Origin: Gymnopilus junonius
Taxonomy: Eukaryota; Basidiomycota; Agaricomycetes; Agaricales; Galerinaceae
NCBI GenBank assembly: GCA_015501075.1
Contig: JADNYJ010000220.1
Location: 1-58,555 of the forward strand
DNA: 58,555 nt
Reading direction: 5' to 3'
The notes below the pieces were generated by a model. That model ran no database searches, had not been told where the DNA came from, and saw nothing but the letters and a program-made list of their open reading frames with translations. Within the stretch, counting starts at the first letter, position 1. The number at the start of each line of letters is the position of its first letter. Below, in pieces: positions 11,604 through 22,832 of this stretch. Both the position numbers and the translations under genes were made by a program.

Positions 11604-12289
11604 AGTGAGGGTGCCCATTGATCCCGTTTTGAGAACTTTCTATCCACAGCCTTGGGTCGACAAATTTCAAATCCAATTAGACCCACCTTAATTACTGATG
11701 CCTCATTTTTTCCGTCAGAAGGACGATGCTTTTGGCAAGAAATATTTTCGGGGTTGTGGGTGCCATCAAATATCCCATGGTTACTCTTCTAAGTCGCTTG
11801 TGGCCTCGTCCTTTGTCGCCCTTTTACCACGCCTTCTTTCTTCTTCTTTCTTCTAAGAATGTCGCCATTCTAAAACCCTGAAGGTGAATGAGATCGATTG
11901 GTTCTTATTGAATAAATCTAATCTAGTCTTGATATGGAAATTGCCTATTGAAGTCCACCGAATTTCCTCGCACTCCTCTCAATTCCGGCCTTTCTGGTCC
12001 ACATGCAGCTATTTTCAGTCAAACGTAAGGCTGACTCTTGCCAGCATACATCCCTAAATTCAAGTCCAGAGCTATAAAATTCGGAGGAGTTTGCTACGTA
12101 GATGAGCCACAAGAATAATTGAAAAGTTGATTCATAACCTTTAATAGACTAAGTTAGTGTGGCACATGATGTTGACATGATGCCTATTTCATAGTAACAT
12201 TATCTGAGTACGTTACTCAATCCCACTGTCTGTCCGTCAAACAATGTGTCGATCTTCAACCCGGTTAGGGTTTCGAAATATCACATCCT

Positions 12290-13530
12290 CAGAATGAAGA
12301 AAAAGAATTCAAGAAGGTAGGCGTGGTAAAAAGATGACAAAAAAGTGTAACCATGATGGGATGATTGAACAACACAAGCACTCAGATCGGAAGACAATAT
12401 CTCTCATGTACTTACTCACTGTATGAAGTAGGGATTCTCTGTTGCAATCGAGTAGTCAATTTAAAGATCAGGAATTATCCTGTCACAATTTATTGATCTC
12501 CCACCTGGTCAGGGTTCTAGGATTCAGAATAAAGAAAAAGAATACAAGAAGGGTAGGCATGGTAAAAAGATGGCATACATAGAAGAGCAACCATGGTATC
12601 TGAGTTAATTGCACCCACAACCCCAAAAATACCCCTTACCAAAACTGTCCTCCTTCTGAAGAAAATAAAAAAACATAAAATCAGCCATTAGGGTCAGTCT
12701 TGTATTTGAAATTTGTCAAGGAGGAAGTCTAGGGAAACAGTAACTGTTCTGAAAGAGAACAAAGGGCAACTTCACTGAGTCCCAAATTTCCAGTTCTAAA
12801 AAGTCACACACTTGCAGCTATTGTCCTTGTTGCCCCAACTCTTTGCCCTCAGTTAATGCATGTCTCCTATGAGCTCATCTGAATCTGTTTCAATAGACAT
12901 GGGAAGGAAGCCATGAGAACCTTCCAAAAGGTGAGGAAATTTACAGTCACTGTGAAGGATGCAATTCTGTATTTATCAAATTTCTACAGTATCCACCCAC
13001 CCATATTCTACAGCCCCTCAACCTAGCCCTAGCCCTGACCAGCCAGTTCACCTACTGTCTTTGGCTCACATTGCAGCACAGCAACAGAGATTTGAGGAAC
13101 TAGGAGAACACTCAATGAGCAGGGCAGTACCATCAGCCTATTGCCAGTCAAACCACCCCAGTGACCCCATCTTCGACCAGTATCAGCATCATGCTGCTGC
13201 AAGCCCTGCTCACTGACCTCCTACCTCCTCTCTCTTTTCCACTGGTGAGAATCTCGCCACAACAGCCAAACCATATTCAGCTCATGCAGCAGGTCCCAAT
13301 TCCAACATCCATGACTTAAACCATCTTGCCTCTTCCAATCTCAACATGCATATTTTTCATCCCATTCATGAATCTACTCATGGTAAATAATTTTTTTCTT
13401 ACCTGAACCATCATCCAATATTGGTCAAATGTTCATATACAGCCCCTACTCCATTCCCATGCTACCATCCCATGATTTCAATGGTGTCCCCTGGTCCCAA
13501 CCAAATACAGAAGACAGGTATTTTTAACTC
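12290..13530 (+). pseudogene. Family copy H, decayed
   Basis: The 5' leader typical of the family (GGTAAAAAG-rich stretch, then CACCCACAACCCC) occurs twice, near 12270-12360 and 12525-12720. A candidate first exon at 12856-12928 has a stop before its GTGAGG donor. The next exon follows TTTCTACAG at about 12988, encodes a Pro/Ser/His/Gln-rich stretch (LAHIAAQQQRFEELG) and has one in-frame TGA near 13215 before a GTAAATAA donor at about 13382, the donor type used by exon 2 of copy F. Later exons are not recognisable. Divergence suggests an old copy. Confidence 0.45.
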
Positions 13531-13533
13531 CGA

Positions 13534-13754
13534 TGGCATGCATTGGAGTAGGCCATTCTGCATCAGATCTGGGGAGCTGGTGCTCGGAGACACATTGAGC
13601 AGGCGGTGCGGATAGTGTCGCATGCAGTGGCAAGAGGTAAGCTTGGAATTGATATTCAGAGTGCGGGACGCGCTGGCACGCAGAACGTGCACAGCCGCTG
13701 ATGGGAATGTATCTAATCTAATCGACTATGCGCCAGATGGCACTGCCACAGCGT
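13534..13754. repeat. ~220-bp repeat, copy 1
   Basis: Clearly similar along its whole length to 38332-38551, with point differences. It abuts decayed copy H here and lies just outside the D/E duplication unit there, so it travels with the family. Coding content not recognised. Confidence 0.75.
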
Positions 13755-14260
13755 ATAACACTTATCACCATCACCATCACCGGGGTGGGGGTTTTCTTGT
13801 TTTAATTACAGAGATGTATTATTCGATTCTTTTTTCATACCACCGTACTATTTATTTCCATTAAAGAAGATCCTTGTCTTCGATAGCTCCAATGTCAATC
13901 AACCGTCGATGCATACGTCCATTCAAGCGGCAGTCTATTTGCATACTGACGATCTTCTAGGCTGCGTGCATTATGTTCATATCTCTAGGCCAATTGTTTT
14001 ACACTTACATATGTCGTTCTTTTTCTATACTTGAGCTTTTTGTACTTACAAACACCGCTCAAGAATATAAAGGTTTGAGGTAAAAGAAAGGCATTACTTT
14101 CGACACTTATCTCCGGATTCAGAATCTCAAATAGCATAGTATTAATGATTGAAACTTTGACATCTCATTTTCTACGCTGTAGAGATATATCTTGGCAGCG
14201 AGTTATTCAGATTTTAATTAGATCACGTTTAGTCTCGAGCAGCGCAGTACTAAGCAAGGT
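13755..14260. other. Intergenic, no gene seen
   Basis: AT-rich sequence with a short CATCAC microsatellite near 13765-13782. It leads into the promoter of the gene at 14322. Confidence 0.4.
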
Positions 14261-14265
14261 GAGAA

Positions 14266-14272
14266 TATAAAT
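14266..14272 (+). promoter_or_regulatory. TATA box
   Basis: TATAAAT, 50 nt upstream of the ATG at 14322, a normal fungal spacing. Confidence 0.5.
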
Positions 14273-14321
14273 ATCGCCTCAATTTTGTTTCCACTCCTCG
14301 CTAAGTAACCATTCACCGACA

Positions 14322-15097
14322 ATGAAGCTCTACGTCATACACATTCTCTTCCTCTTGTTGACTTCATTGTCGTCCACCATCGCTGGATCCATACATGACA
14401 CTGCATATGAACACCGTGAGAGCGACAAGCAGGTCAACAGTCTCGCAGACGAACATGTAGAACTCAAAGCTCGCTCAACCCAAATTGTTGTGCCATTGGT
14501 CATTGCTGGTCTGGCAATCGGTACTGCTGTGGTCGGACAAATTCTCCATACAATCAAGACCAAACCACAAGCGACCATCGAACCACCCTCCAACGACAAA
14601 GAGGTGCACGGTCATTTCTCCTAACATCATTTGAATTTGATGCTAAAATTTCCTCGAATAAAATACTTAGCCTGCAACCCAACTTTTGCATGAGGCTGTA
14701 AACTGGCTCGCAGCGAATTCTGATTTTAGTGCCATTGCAGTACGATCTACTGTGCCTCAATCTCTTGGATTTAATGGAGAGGTCAGAAAAGACTGGGGAT
14801 CTTCTGCCCTGACCATCGACGCTGCTGAAGGACAAAGCAAGTGGGTTACATTTCTGAATCTTTCAATTGAATACCTTACTGAAAAGGATGCGACTACAGG
14901 TGGAATTTCTACTGGGTGAGAAGCAGATCTATCATGGTGGATACTCCGAGTCTGACAAATGATGTAAGTAGCCAGGTACCTCAAGTTAATAAGATTACTT
15001 ATTCATTTCCACGTAGGTTGTACTCGGAGGTTCATCTTCGGCTAGTCGCAATCCAAACATGCCAAACGAGTGGACTTTCACCCTTGGGATTCATTAG
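14322..15097 (+). CDS. Small protein with signal peptide and short hydrophobic segment
   Basis: Four exons (14322-14603, 14671-14840, 14900-14963, 15017-15097) join in frame to 198 codons ending in FTLGIH and TAG. Residues 1-22 form a classic signal peptide (MKLYVIHILFLLLTSLSSTIAG). A hydrophobic stretch follows near residues 56-72 (VVPLVIAGLAIGTAVVG). The C-terminal half contains FNGEVRKDWGSSALTI and KWNFYWVRS, resembling a common Agaricomycete family of unknown function with a (F-x-G)...KDWG block followed by an aromatic YW segment; I recall the pattern but cannot name it. It is probably secreted or membrane-attached. The introns all have GT-AG ends, and no stop interrupts the joined frame. 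Confidence 0.7.
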
Positions 15098-15589
15098 CAA
15101 GCGCAGGTCGAAGAGCCTTGAAATGAAAGAGCCATAGCGGGGTGTTGATTTTGCACTGGAAAGATGGTAGACAACGCGATGTTAACTCAGAAAATTAAAT
15201 TGAATTCGCCTACAAACCTTGGTCATTTGTTCAAATCTCGTCTTTAAAATAAGCCAGATGGTGTGGAACAAAGGTTGCAGAAGACTACACTGCAAAAGCA
15301 GATAATTCTAATAATGATGTAGGGGCCCTAGCTTACAATGTCATCGAGCCCGCATTCTTCAGTGATGTAAATTCTACCTTTCTGTGATGTTTTTGAACTG
15401 AAGGGGGAAGTTACGTGCTCAAGTGAGATTTGTGTGACAATGCACCTGATCAAGCAGGTGATGTTTGGGCCAAAGGTCATTTTGAGGCCACGCCAACATT
15501 CACTACACAACGCTCACCATTGTCGACTCTGGCTCGATGGCAATCCTTTTATACACCTCAAATATGCCTTCTGGACGATATCTCCCTCA
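15098..15589. other. Intergenic
   Basis: No gene supported. It may contain the left end of the transposon discussed below; I could not find terminal inverted repeats by eye. Confidence 0.3.
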
Positions 15590-16641
15590 ATGGACAACCC
15601 CGTCGCCGCTTCAGCCACATCCGCCGCTCCTGATGACCTGACTCCCCACACGATATCAATCAATATCTCTCTTCCGGTCGATCTGGCACGATCTGCTCGA
15701 TCTCTTGTAAGTTAATTTTATTCAATATGATATTTAACCCTTCTTACAAATACCTCAAGGTTGTTAATGTGAATCTGTGTGGGACAGGCTCCGACGCACC
15801 ACCTGCAGCCTTCAGTTGTCCACATTCTCACCAAGGCCCAACGATGGAACTGGGTGCTGCTGCCGAGTGTCCTGCTGCCCCGGATGCAGCAACGAAAGCT
15901 GAGAGGACACAGGAGCCTGCAGAGGAAGAAGAAGTAAGCAGCCACTCTTCTGAATGTTGATTTCTCATTAAATTTATGGGGATCTGCAGATCTTATCTGA
16001 AATGGAACCCGATTCGCAGGCTCCTGGGTACCAATGTATGCTCGACAACCCTCAAGATCGCGCCCACCAGCTGGAAAAGAATGATGAAGTGAGTCGCTAA
16101 CATTCGATCTCTTTCCACGCTGATAGACATGTCCAGATCTTATCCGAAACAGAGCCAGATTCACAAGCTCCTGAGTACCAATGTATGCTTGACAACCCTC
16201 AAGAGCGCACCCTTGTTGTTGCCTCTAATCCCCAGGAAATCAAGGTGAAAAATAGTGAAGTGCAAGCCAGTGATTCCGAAACCGAACCGGATGATGACAT
16301 TCCTGTTGCCACACCCGTCGTTTGGCATGCCAGTGGCACAAATGGCATCGACTTTGATGTTATCCCTGCCAATTCGACAGAGGAGGTAATTCCGGTGTGT
16401 CCTTTCCTTGCAAATCCTTGTACTCCCAGTCTTATGCAATTCAGTCCACGGATTCCGATGAAGAAGAGCTGCAACCTAACATGGAAAGAAATGTATGTCT
16501 GCATATTGCGAGGGCTTTTTTCCCTCTCAGGTCTATACTAAAATGATGTTCTTTGTTCAGATAATGCAACGTGGAGTGAAACGCAAGCTAGGGGACAATT
16601 CTGCCTGGATGCGGAAGGAATTTCTTAAAAAACAATGCTAG
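15590..16641 (+). CDS. Hypothetical protein with a duplicated exon, next to transposase
   Basis: Six exons (15590-15710, 15788-15933, 15990-16088, 16137-16385, 16445-16492, 16561-16641) give 247 residues without a stop. Exons 3 and 4 both start ILSE-x-EPDSQAP and carry YQCMLDNPQ, so exon 4 is a duplicate of exon 3 with an added acidic stretch (SETEPDDD). The C-terminus is basic (GVKRKLGDNSAWMRKEFLKKQC). No domain recognised. The first intron needs the GTTAAT donor at 15711, because the nearby GTAAGT donor breaks the frame; this is the weakest point of the model. It ends about 170 nt from the convergent transposase, so it could be an accessory gene of that element. Confidence 0.5.
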
Positions 16642-16809
16642 GTCGCTATATCAATCCTACTTTTTTCGCCGCTTCGTCGGCTGTTCATTTTCCTCTATCT
16701 CTATCTCATCGCTTTCTATATCCTCCTCCTCGGAATTGATAGCTTCTGTCCTGGGCCGCTTTTTTCCTTTATTCGTTCTCGATGTAGCTTTCTGTTTAGT
16801 CTGTGTCCG

Positions 16810-19800
16810 TCATCGCTTTGTTGGCCGATCACCCTCCCCTATGCCCATCTCTTCCTCACTCTCTATACCCTCATCCTCTGAATCAATCTGAGCTTCAGCC
16901 CTCTGTTGCTTTTTTGCTTTATTAGCCTCCAATGTTGCCTTTCGTTTAGCCTGTGTTTTTGCCCGTTTGGCTGCTTGGTTAACTCGCAATGTGGTGGCAA
17001 TGGCTGCATGATGAGCTTTGCGATCCTCGTACAATTTTTTTGGAGTTGTAAGATGTCGAGGAATTGCCTGTCGGAGAAGAGTGGCATTATGGATTGCATA
17101 TGTATTGATTAAATAGTGGCCATCATTTTTGTGCTTGATCAGACTCTCTTGTCGAGTTGTAGCTTGTCGTTCCTGCAGTTGGATGCGAAAATTGGCTGGC
17201 TCGCACTTGGCGGTTCGACAATCGTGTTGCACAGAGAAAATAAATAGGACATCTAGTGGTTTAATGACCTGATGCTTTTGAGCATTCTGAGGCTGACGGA
17301 GAAATGGAAGATCAAAATCAGGGTGTTGTTCACCTGAAAGAGAGAATACTTCAACAGTAATCAAACCACTTTCAGGAGATGTCAATTCACTTTCAGGACA
17401 AATGATTTCAGCAATTCGGCCAATCGAGGTTGTTCCGAGAAACTGATAAAATATCCAGGATCCAATCCCGCACTTGTCCCCAGACTTTGCGATGACACTG
17501 ACACCTTTTCTCCATGAAACTTGGGTGTTGATGCTGGCGGTAGAAGACAACACCTTGGATACAAGTGTGTCGCTCCAAGACATGACCGCATTTTTGGCCT
17601 TCCCAGCCAACCGCATGGCACCTGGTATAATTTCTGATTGCGGTACCCAACCCAGATGCCGTTGAATAATTGCTTCGCTTTTCAGCACACGCAAGACACC
17701 ACTTCCTGCATGAACCCAATCATCACCTTGCTTCCAATAACCTCCAGACAAAATATGTTTAACGCGATCCATTGAAGCAAATTTAGTTGCTATGTCACGG
17801 CTTGGGGCTTGGTGGTTGCTGTAAATGGAACAAAGACGGAAGACACCATTAAAACACTCGAAGATTTCCGTTGAGTTTCGAATAGCAGGTCCAAATCGAC
17901 GTATGTCCTCCGGAAGGTGGGTGAGAATATGCAATTTCATTTTAACAATGATTTTTGCTGGATCCACATCACCGAATGCATCAAGGACATTACCAATCAG
18001 GATCTCCAAGTCCTTCAAGTATTCATCCATGTCCTCGATTTCATGAACCCATAAAACTGCACCAAGAGCTCCGACAGCCTTTATAAGAGTGAATTCTGCA
18101 GGAGTAATGAGATCATGCACATGGAAAGCAATCATTTGCATCAGTGTCTTGAAGTGCTTTCCGATTAGATTGTTTCGATATTGGATCATATAGTCAGCTC
18201 GAAGTGGTGGGACAGTTAACCCATCAAGATCTGTGGATTGTAATCGGATGGCGAATGTAGCGCGATTGGCATCGGTCCAGGATACATTGATAAGGTGCCA
18301 AACATACTTTACAATTCCAAGTAGAATTGTATGTAAAATTTCGACTGGGGTGTCTCGAGTGGGATCAAGACCGGCTATTGAAAGAAGAGGGTTGAATTTG
18401 TCCCCAGGTTGGTCTTTAAGCCATTTCTGAAGTTCTTCAGCAATAGAGTCAGGCGTCCAACCAGGGTCCTGACTTTTCATTTCATGACATTTCTGAATAA
18501 GAATGTCGATCCAGTGCTGAGTGATCTTGTCCTTGGTCCCGGTCTCTGTCTGAATGTCCGTCACATGCTTTTCAATACCATAACAAGCTGTTTTGAGTTG
18601 CTTTTCGAGGCATTTCTGAGTCTCCCCAGCTGATCGTGCCACTCCAGTGAAATGTAGAGAGTGATACCCTTCATCTGATTCGGTGTGGTCATGAGGTCCA
18701 CCTACACCACATCGACGACATTTGAGATTAGCATTTCCCCCCATATGCGATGCCTCCTCAGACTGCTGAGGATTATCTGCAGGAAGGCCAGGAACATGGA
18801 TCATCACACAGGCTTCCCGTCCGGTGCTTGCATTGTAGCATTCAATTGGTTCCATGTGAGTCTTATTGATCCTTTCTTTCAATGTCACAAATTGTTCTGG
18901 TGCTGTTGCATGGGGAGAAGCAGAAACATATTGAATGAAATATTCCTGTTGGAGAAGTCGTCCAGGGAGATTTCCATTCACCGCATACATATTTATGTGC
19001 TTGTTGTACTGCTTGGATTTGTTGCCAGAGACATCATCACACCACAGTGGCATCATGATAACAAAAAGATCCTTATCCTTTGCAATCTTGCATAAGGGAT
19101 TGGGCATTTCCAGAGCCTGGACATCATCTATCATAAATTTGTGTTAGCTGTATGCCCAGAAATCTGCACTTCTTAAGAACATAGTACGTACCTGCCCACT
19201 GAATCTCAGCTCCTCTCTCGGCAATAATGTCATGGTAATTGCGCTTGAATTGAGATGCTTTAATGATCCGCCTGTCATTGTGATTGATCCTCCACCCATG
19301 TGGGGTGACCTGAACAATTGAACAACTGGCTGTTAGCTCCTTTTTACGGATGACCCAGTCATGGGGGATAACATATTCCCCAGAATCTATTGCAGAGACC
19401 TCCTCAATGTAGAATTGGCGCAATCCACGAGCATACATTGGAGTAAGCTCAGATGGTTTAAATTCCTTCCATCTTCCAGTTTGCCAACCTTCAGATATTG
19501 GCCCTTCAGGCTCTTCGGGATATGGGTTAATGTGCTTTGCAATTTCGGGATTTGCGAAGTTACGAGCAATGGAATCTTCAAGACTGTTGAGGTAGAAGAT
19601 ATTCCCTAGCATTGACTCATGCTTAGTAGGGTTCGTCCCACAGGTCTTTCGAAGATCTGTTTGTAACTTGTGAAAGGCATCATAAGAAGGGACATTTGGG
19701 ACGCCGACTTCTTTAAGAATCCAAAGGACCATGCGAAACAAGTTGGCGGACATCCGCAGGCGAGGGAGGTTGTCCACAATGTCAAGCAGCATCATCAGCT

Positions 19801-20467
19801 TGCTCGGATATGGGAAATAATCAGAATCAACAGGAAGATCATTGAACTGTCGAGCCACTTCCTCTGAGTCCTGGACATCTGTTGCAAGATATTGTCGTAC
19901 TTCTTCGGCCAAGTCAAAGTCATCATCATCAGAGTCTCTGAATTCATCCATATGTGCAGCTTGAAGAATTATCTCTTCGAGTTGGTCTGCCAATTCCTTC
20001 TTCCGAGCATCTGTATTGTCTATAATTGGGGAGATACCAGCAGAAATGATTTGTTCTGAGTCAAAGTAAGCAGGAACTGTCATCGGCACAGACAAATCGT
20101 TCCCAGTGGATTCAAAGCTAGGTGGTTCTCCAATATCGGAATGACCAGAGGGAAGCAGTTGACTGGGAGGTCGATCAAACATCCCCAAGCGCTTGGACTG
20201 GATAAGATGATGTAGTTCCGAAGATTGGGGTTGTGCAGAAGGTCCACTATCGAGAGCCCAAAGTTTCTCAGCATTTTGCCGCTCCTGCTCTTCTCGAGCT
20301 GCTTTCTGGCTTAAATGAGTATGATGAATTGCAGACTCAAGGTGCTTTTTCAAAGAACTCCTTTGGAACCAGCCATCTTGAGGAGTATTTTCAGGTGTAC
20401 AGACGGTACAGCAAACTTGTTTATTATCAGTAGGATGCTCGATAATATCTAGAAAATTCAAGTGCAA
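16810..20467 (-). CDS. Plavaka-like transposase
   Basis: Two main exons, 20467-19192 and 19127-16810, are joined by a 64-nt GTACGT...ATAG intron in phase 1 and give about 1,195 residues. The N-terminus has a C2H2-like cluster (CCTVC ... HLESAIHH) followed by a Glu-rich linker. The second exon contains MMPLWCDDVSGNKSKQYNKH, then DNPQQSEEASHMGG and CRRCGVGG, the same order as in Plavaka-family transposases, where a KxxNKH block and a DNPxQSE...C-x2-C block are characteristic. The C-terminus is basic with coiled-coil potential (repeated Lys/Ala/Arg/Glu). No internal stop, so it may be active. The 5' end is unresolved: no ATG opens the first block, and the TTTTCTAG just upstream suggests an acceptor from a further exon near 20500-20690. 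Confidence 0.75.
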
Positions 20468-20770
20468 GCATAAACAAGAATCCCAAAATTACCACTGAAT
20501 TTCATACCGGAAGGTAATGGTTTCTTCTGAGGTGCCATACTGTAAATATTTGCAACATGGAGTTGTACAGAGTGCAAGATTTCTGACGACGTTGGGTGGC
20601 TCACTCAGCTCCAAGTCAACGATCGCAGCACAACTCAAGCGGAGATTGAATTCAAACAATAAGACCAACTTCCTCGTCCCAGTCATTATGCTGCGCTCTT
20701 CCCCTTGTCATCTCTGGCCCCCATTCCCTTCAATGGCTCAACAGTTCATGGCCCGTTGGTGAGTACACAA

Positions 20771-20778
20771 TATATAAG
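20771..20778 (+). promoter_or_regulatory. TATA box
   Basis: TATATAAG, about 65 nt upstream of the ATG at 20836. Confidence 0.4.
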
Positions 20779-20835
20779 TGCCATCCCACTTTGACTCCCC
20801 TTTGTCGCGACATCTCACTGCTCCCTTTTTCAATC

Positions 20836-22268
20836 ATGGTACATCCTGATGGCAACTTGACTTATAACTTTCCGACTACTACAGTTCCTCAACCCGGTGA
20901 TCCTCCAAGGAACAAGAGCCCTGCTTTCAATAACGATGACGACGATGATCTGAACCAGTTCTGCATCCCATTGTGAGTCTTTGATGGCCGACATGTGACT
21001 GCCACTGTCCTCGACAAAGAGCTGGATCCTGATTACGAACAAGACACCTCTGCAGCAGATCCAAGTTCAGATGCTCAAGACAGCTCAGATTTCAGTGAAA
21101 CTTCTGCTGTGCACAATTACAGGCTCGTTTCAGTCAGCCAAGTCATCAAAGGATTGAACCTCAAGTTGTCAGATAAGGGTCAAAGCACTGTTGATCATTA
21201 CTGCATGGTATGTTCTAGAATCTATTCTCTGGTATTTCTCCACCATCGCTTAGTCTTATTCAGACCAGAGACCTTGAAGAACGACTGGCCATCCATTTCG
21301 CGCTCACAGTTTCCAATAATGACTTGTTGCAGAGGCTTACCAAACCTGAAAACTGGACGCTCTCAGAGGATCTCAAGGTCTGTTGCCAGTTGGATACATG
21401 CACCTCTTTATCCATTGCTGAACTATTGCAGAAAAATGTTTCAATCTTCGTCAAGGCCTTTCTTCTCTCTCCGAAGGTGACCAGCTACCGTGGCAATTCA
21501 GCTGACCTCATTTTGGTGAGGCTTTGACAGCATAATTATAAAATACTGACTGTTTCTCACCACAGACCACGATGCGCGATGCAAATGTTAGTGGTATACC
21601 ATCTGAAAGTGACCTTGTTCCGACCAAAGAGCTTTTATCCACCATTGGAAGTGCTCTAACGACATTCTGGAATACAATGAAGACCAAGGTATGCCACTCA
21701 CCATATGCTTGCATCTTTACACTGACCCATCGTTCCGAAGATTAAGGCTTCGACCATTGAAAAGCACAAGCTCACAAATGTTGCTGACCTTGCGCACGAT
21801 CTCATCAGCAACACGTGCATTCCATTGACCCTCCAGCTCCTAGTTCGTCTTGCGTGGCTGGTACAATGCATTCCCACCTTCTTTGTGTCTCGCTAATGTC
21901 ATTGATTTGCTCCAGCATTTTTACATCAAGAGGTTTATTGATCAAAACAAAGCCGACACTTGGGCTGAAGTTGATAAGGCTTTGGAAAAGATACGGAAGA
22001 GGGCGCAGACTGAGGAAGAATTGAGCGAGTACGCGTCATCTCCTTTTCTTTCCATATTGCCTTTGAATCTCATTTGCGCTACAGGTTTTTCACCAACTAT
22101 TATACCGAAGACAAGAAGAAGTATGGTGACCCGGCCACTACCAAGCATGAGATTATGAAACCAAGAAACATTCCGAGCTGGATTAAGACGATCGACAACC
22201 ATGTGAAGAATGTTCAGTCGAATGTTGTCGCTGAAGGCAGGACAAAGAGGAAGCAACCGGATGAGTAG
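20836..22268 (+). CDS. Hypothetical protein divergent from the transposase
   Basis: At least seven coding blocks downstream of 21020 join with GT-AG introns, mostly in phase 0, ending KRKQPDE and TAG. Recognisable stretches are acidic (DPDYEQDTSAADPSSDAQD), then KASTIEKHKLTNVADLAHD, FIDQNKADTWAEVDKALEKI and FFTNYYTEDKKKYGD. The combination of a tryptophan followed by VDKAL-x-x-IRKR and F-x-x-x-x-x-ED-x-x-x-YG resembles a widespread Agaricomycete family of uncharacterised proteins. The first exon (20836-20976, acidic end) does not splice in frame to the second with the obvious GTGAGT donor, so either an exon is missed or there is an indel near 20977. Its position head-to-head with the transposase suggests a second transposon-borne protein, but a host gene is equally possible. 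Confidence 0.55.
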
Positions 22269-22832
22269 AGATGTTGTAGTTTATAGGTTATTGCAGTCTT
22301 TTTGACGCGTCATCAATTGTCCATCCATATTGCTTAATTGAAATGATAACCTGATATTTCTATCTATTCACACATATTCCTATTGTCAGACTCATGTGAA
22401 AGTGAGACCAACGAGAGATATTTGATAAGCCTCAGGAGAAATAGCCTCATGGGACATTCTGTACTGGATGTCAAGAGGATGACCGATAATGCTCAGGATA
22501 TGCCTAGTCAGAATCCTCATTTCAAGGCCTGCAGCTCATATCAATGTCTCCAGATGTCCTGGAACATCAAAATAACATTGGACCTCATTACAGTATCATT
22601 TTGATTCGGCTCCTAACCTTGGATAGAGATTCACGCGATGCTGGCCCCATGAGACACCATGACCTTTCCTGAGGCCCAACTCCGACATCAATTCCAGATC
22701 CGACCGCCTTTGCGGTGTATGCCGAGTCATGACCGTTGGGCGAATTCAAAGCCCGACTTCACTTCTGCTTCCTGATCTCAGGCCGTACAGCCTCGTCCTA
22801 GTAAGCTGACTAGAGTATATTCGGGACTCGGA
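22269..22832. other. Intergenic
   Basis: Contains the 5' flank of the F-box gene; no further gene supported. Confidence 0.4.

Larger units (their letters stand above)
7637..12000 (-). repeat. Right arm of the inverted duplication
   Basis: Reverse complement of about 884-5038, containing family copy C. The inner boundary near 7637 is sharp: similarity to the left arm stops a few bases past AAACCCATCCC on both sides. The outer boundary near 12000 is gradual. Confidence 0.85.
16642..22300. mobile_element. Plavaka-like DNA transposon region (ends undefined)
   Basis: The region is defined by the transposase gene and its divergent neighbour at 20836. Plavaka elements are CACTA-related cut-and-paste transposons described from Agaricomycetes. 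Terminal inverted repeats and target-site duplications were not found by eye, so the limits are only those of the genes; 15590-16641 may also belong. Confidence 0.45.
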
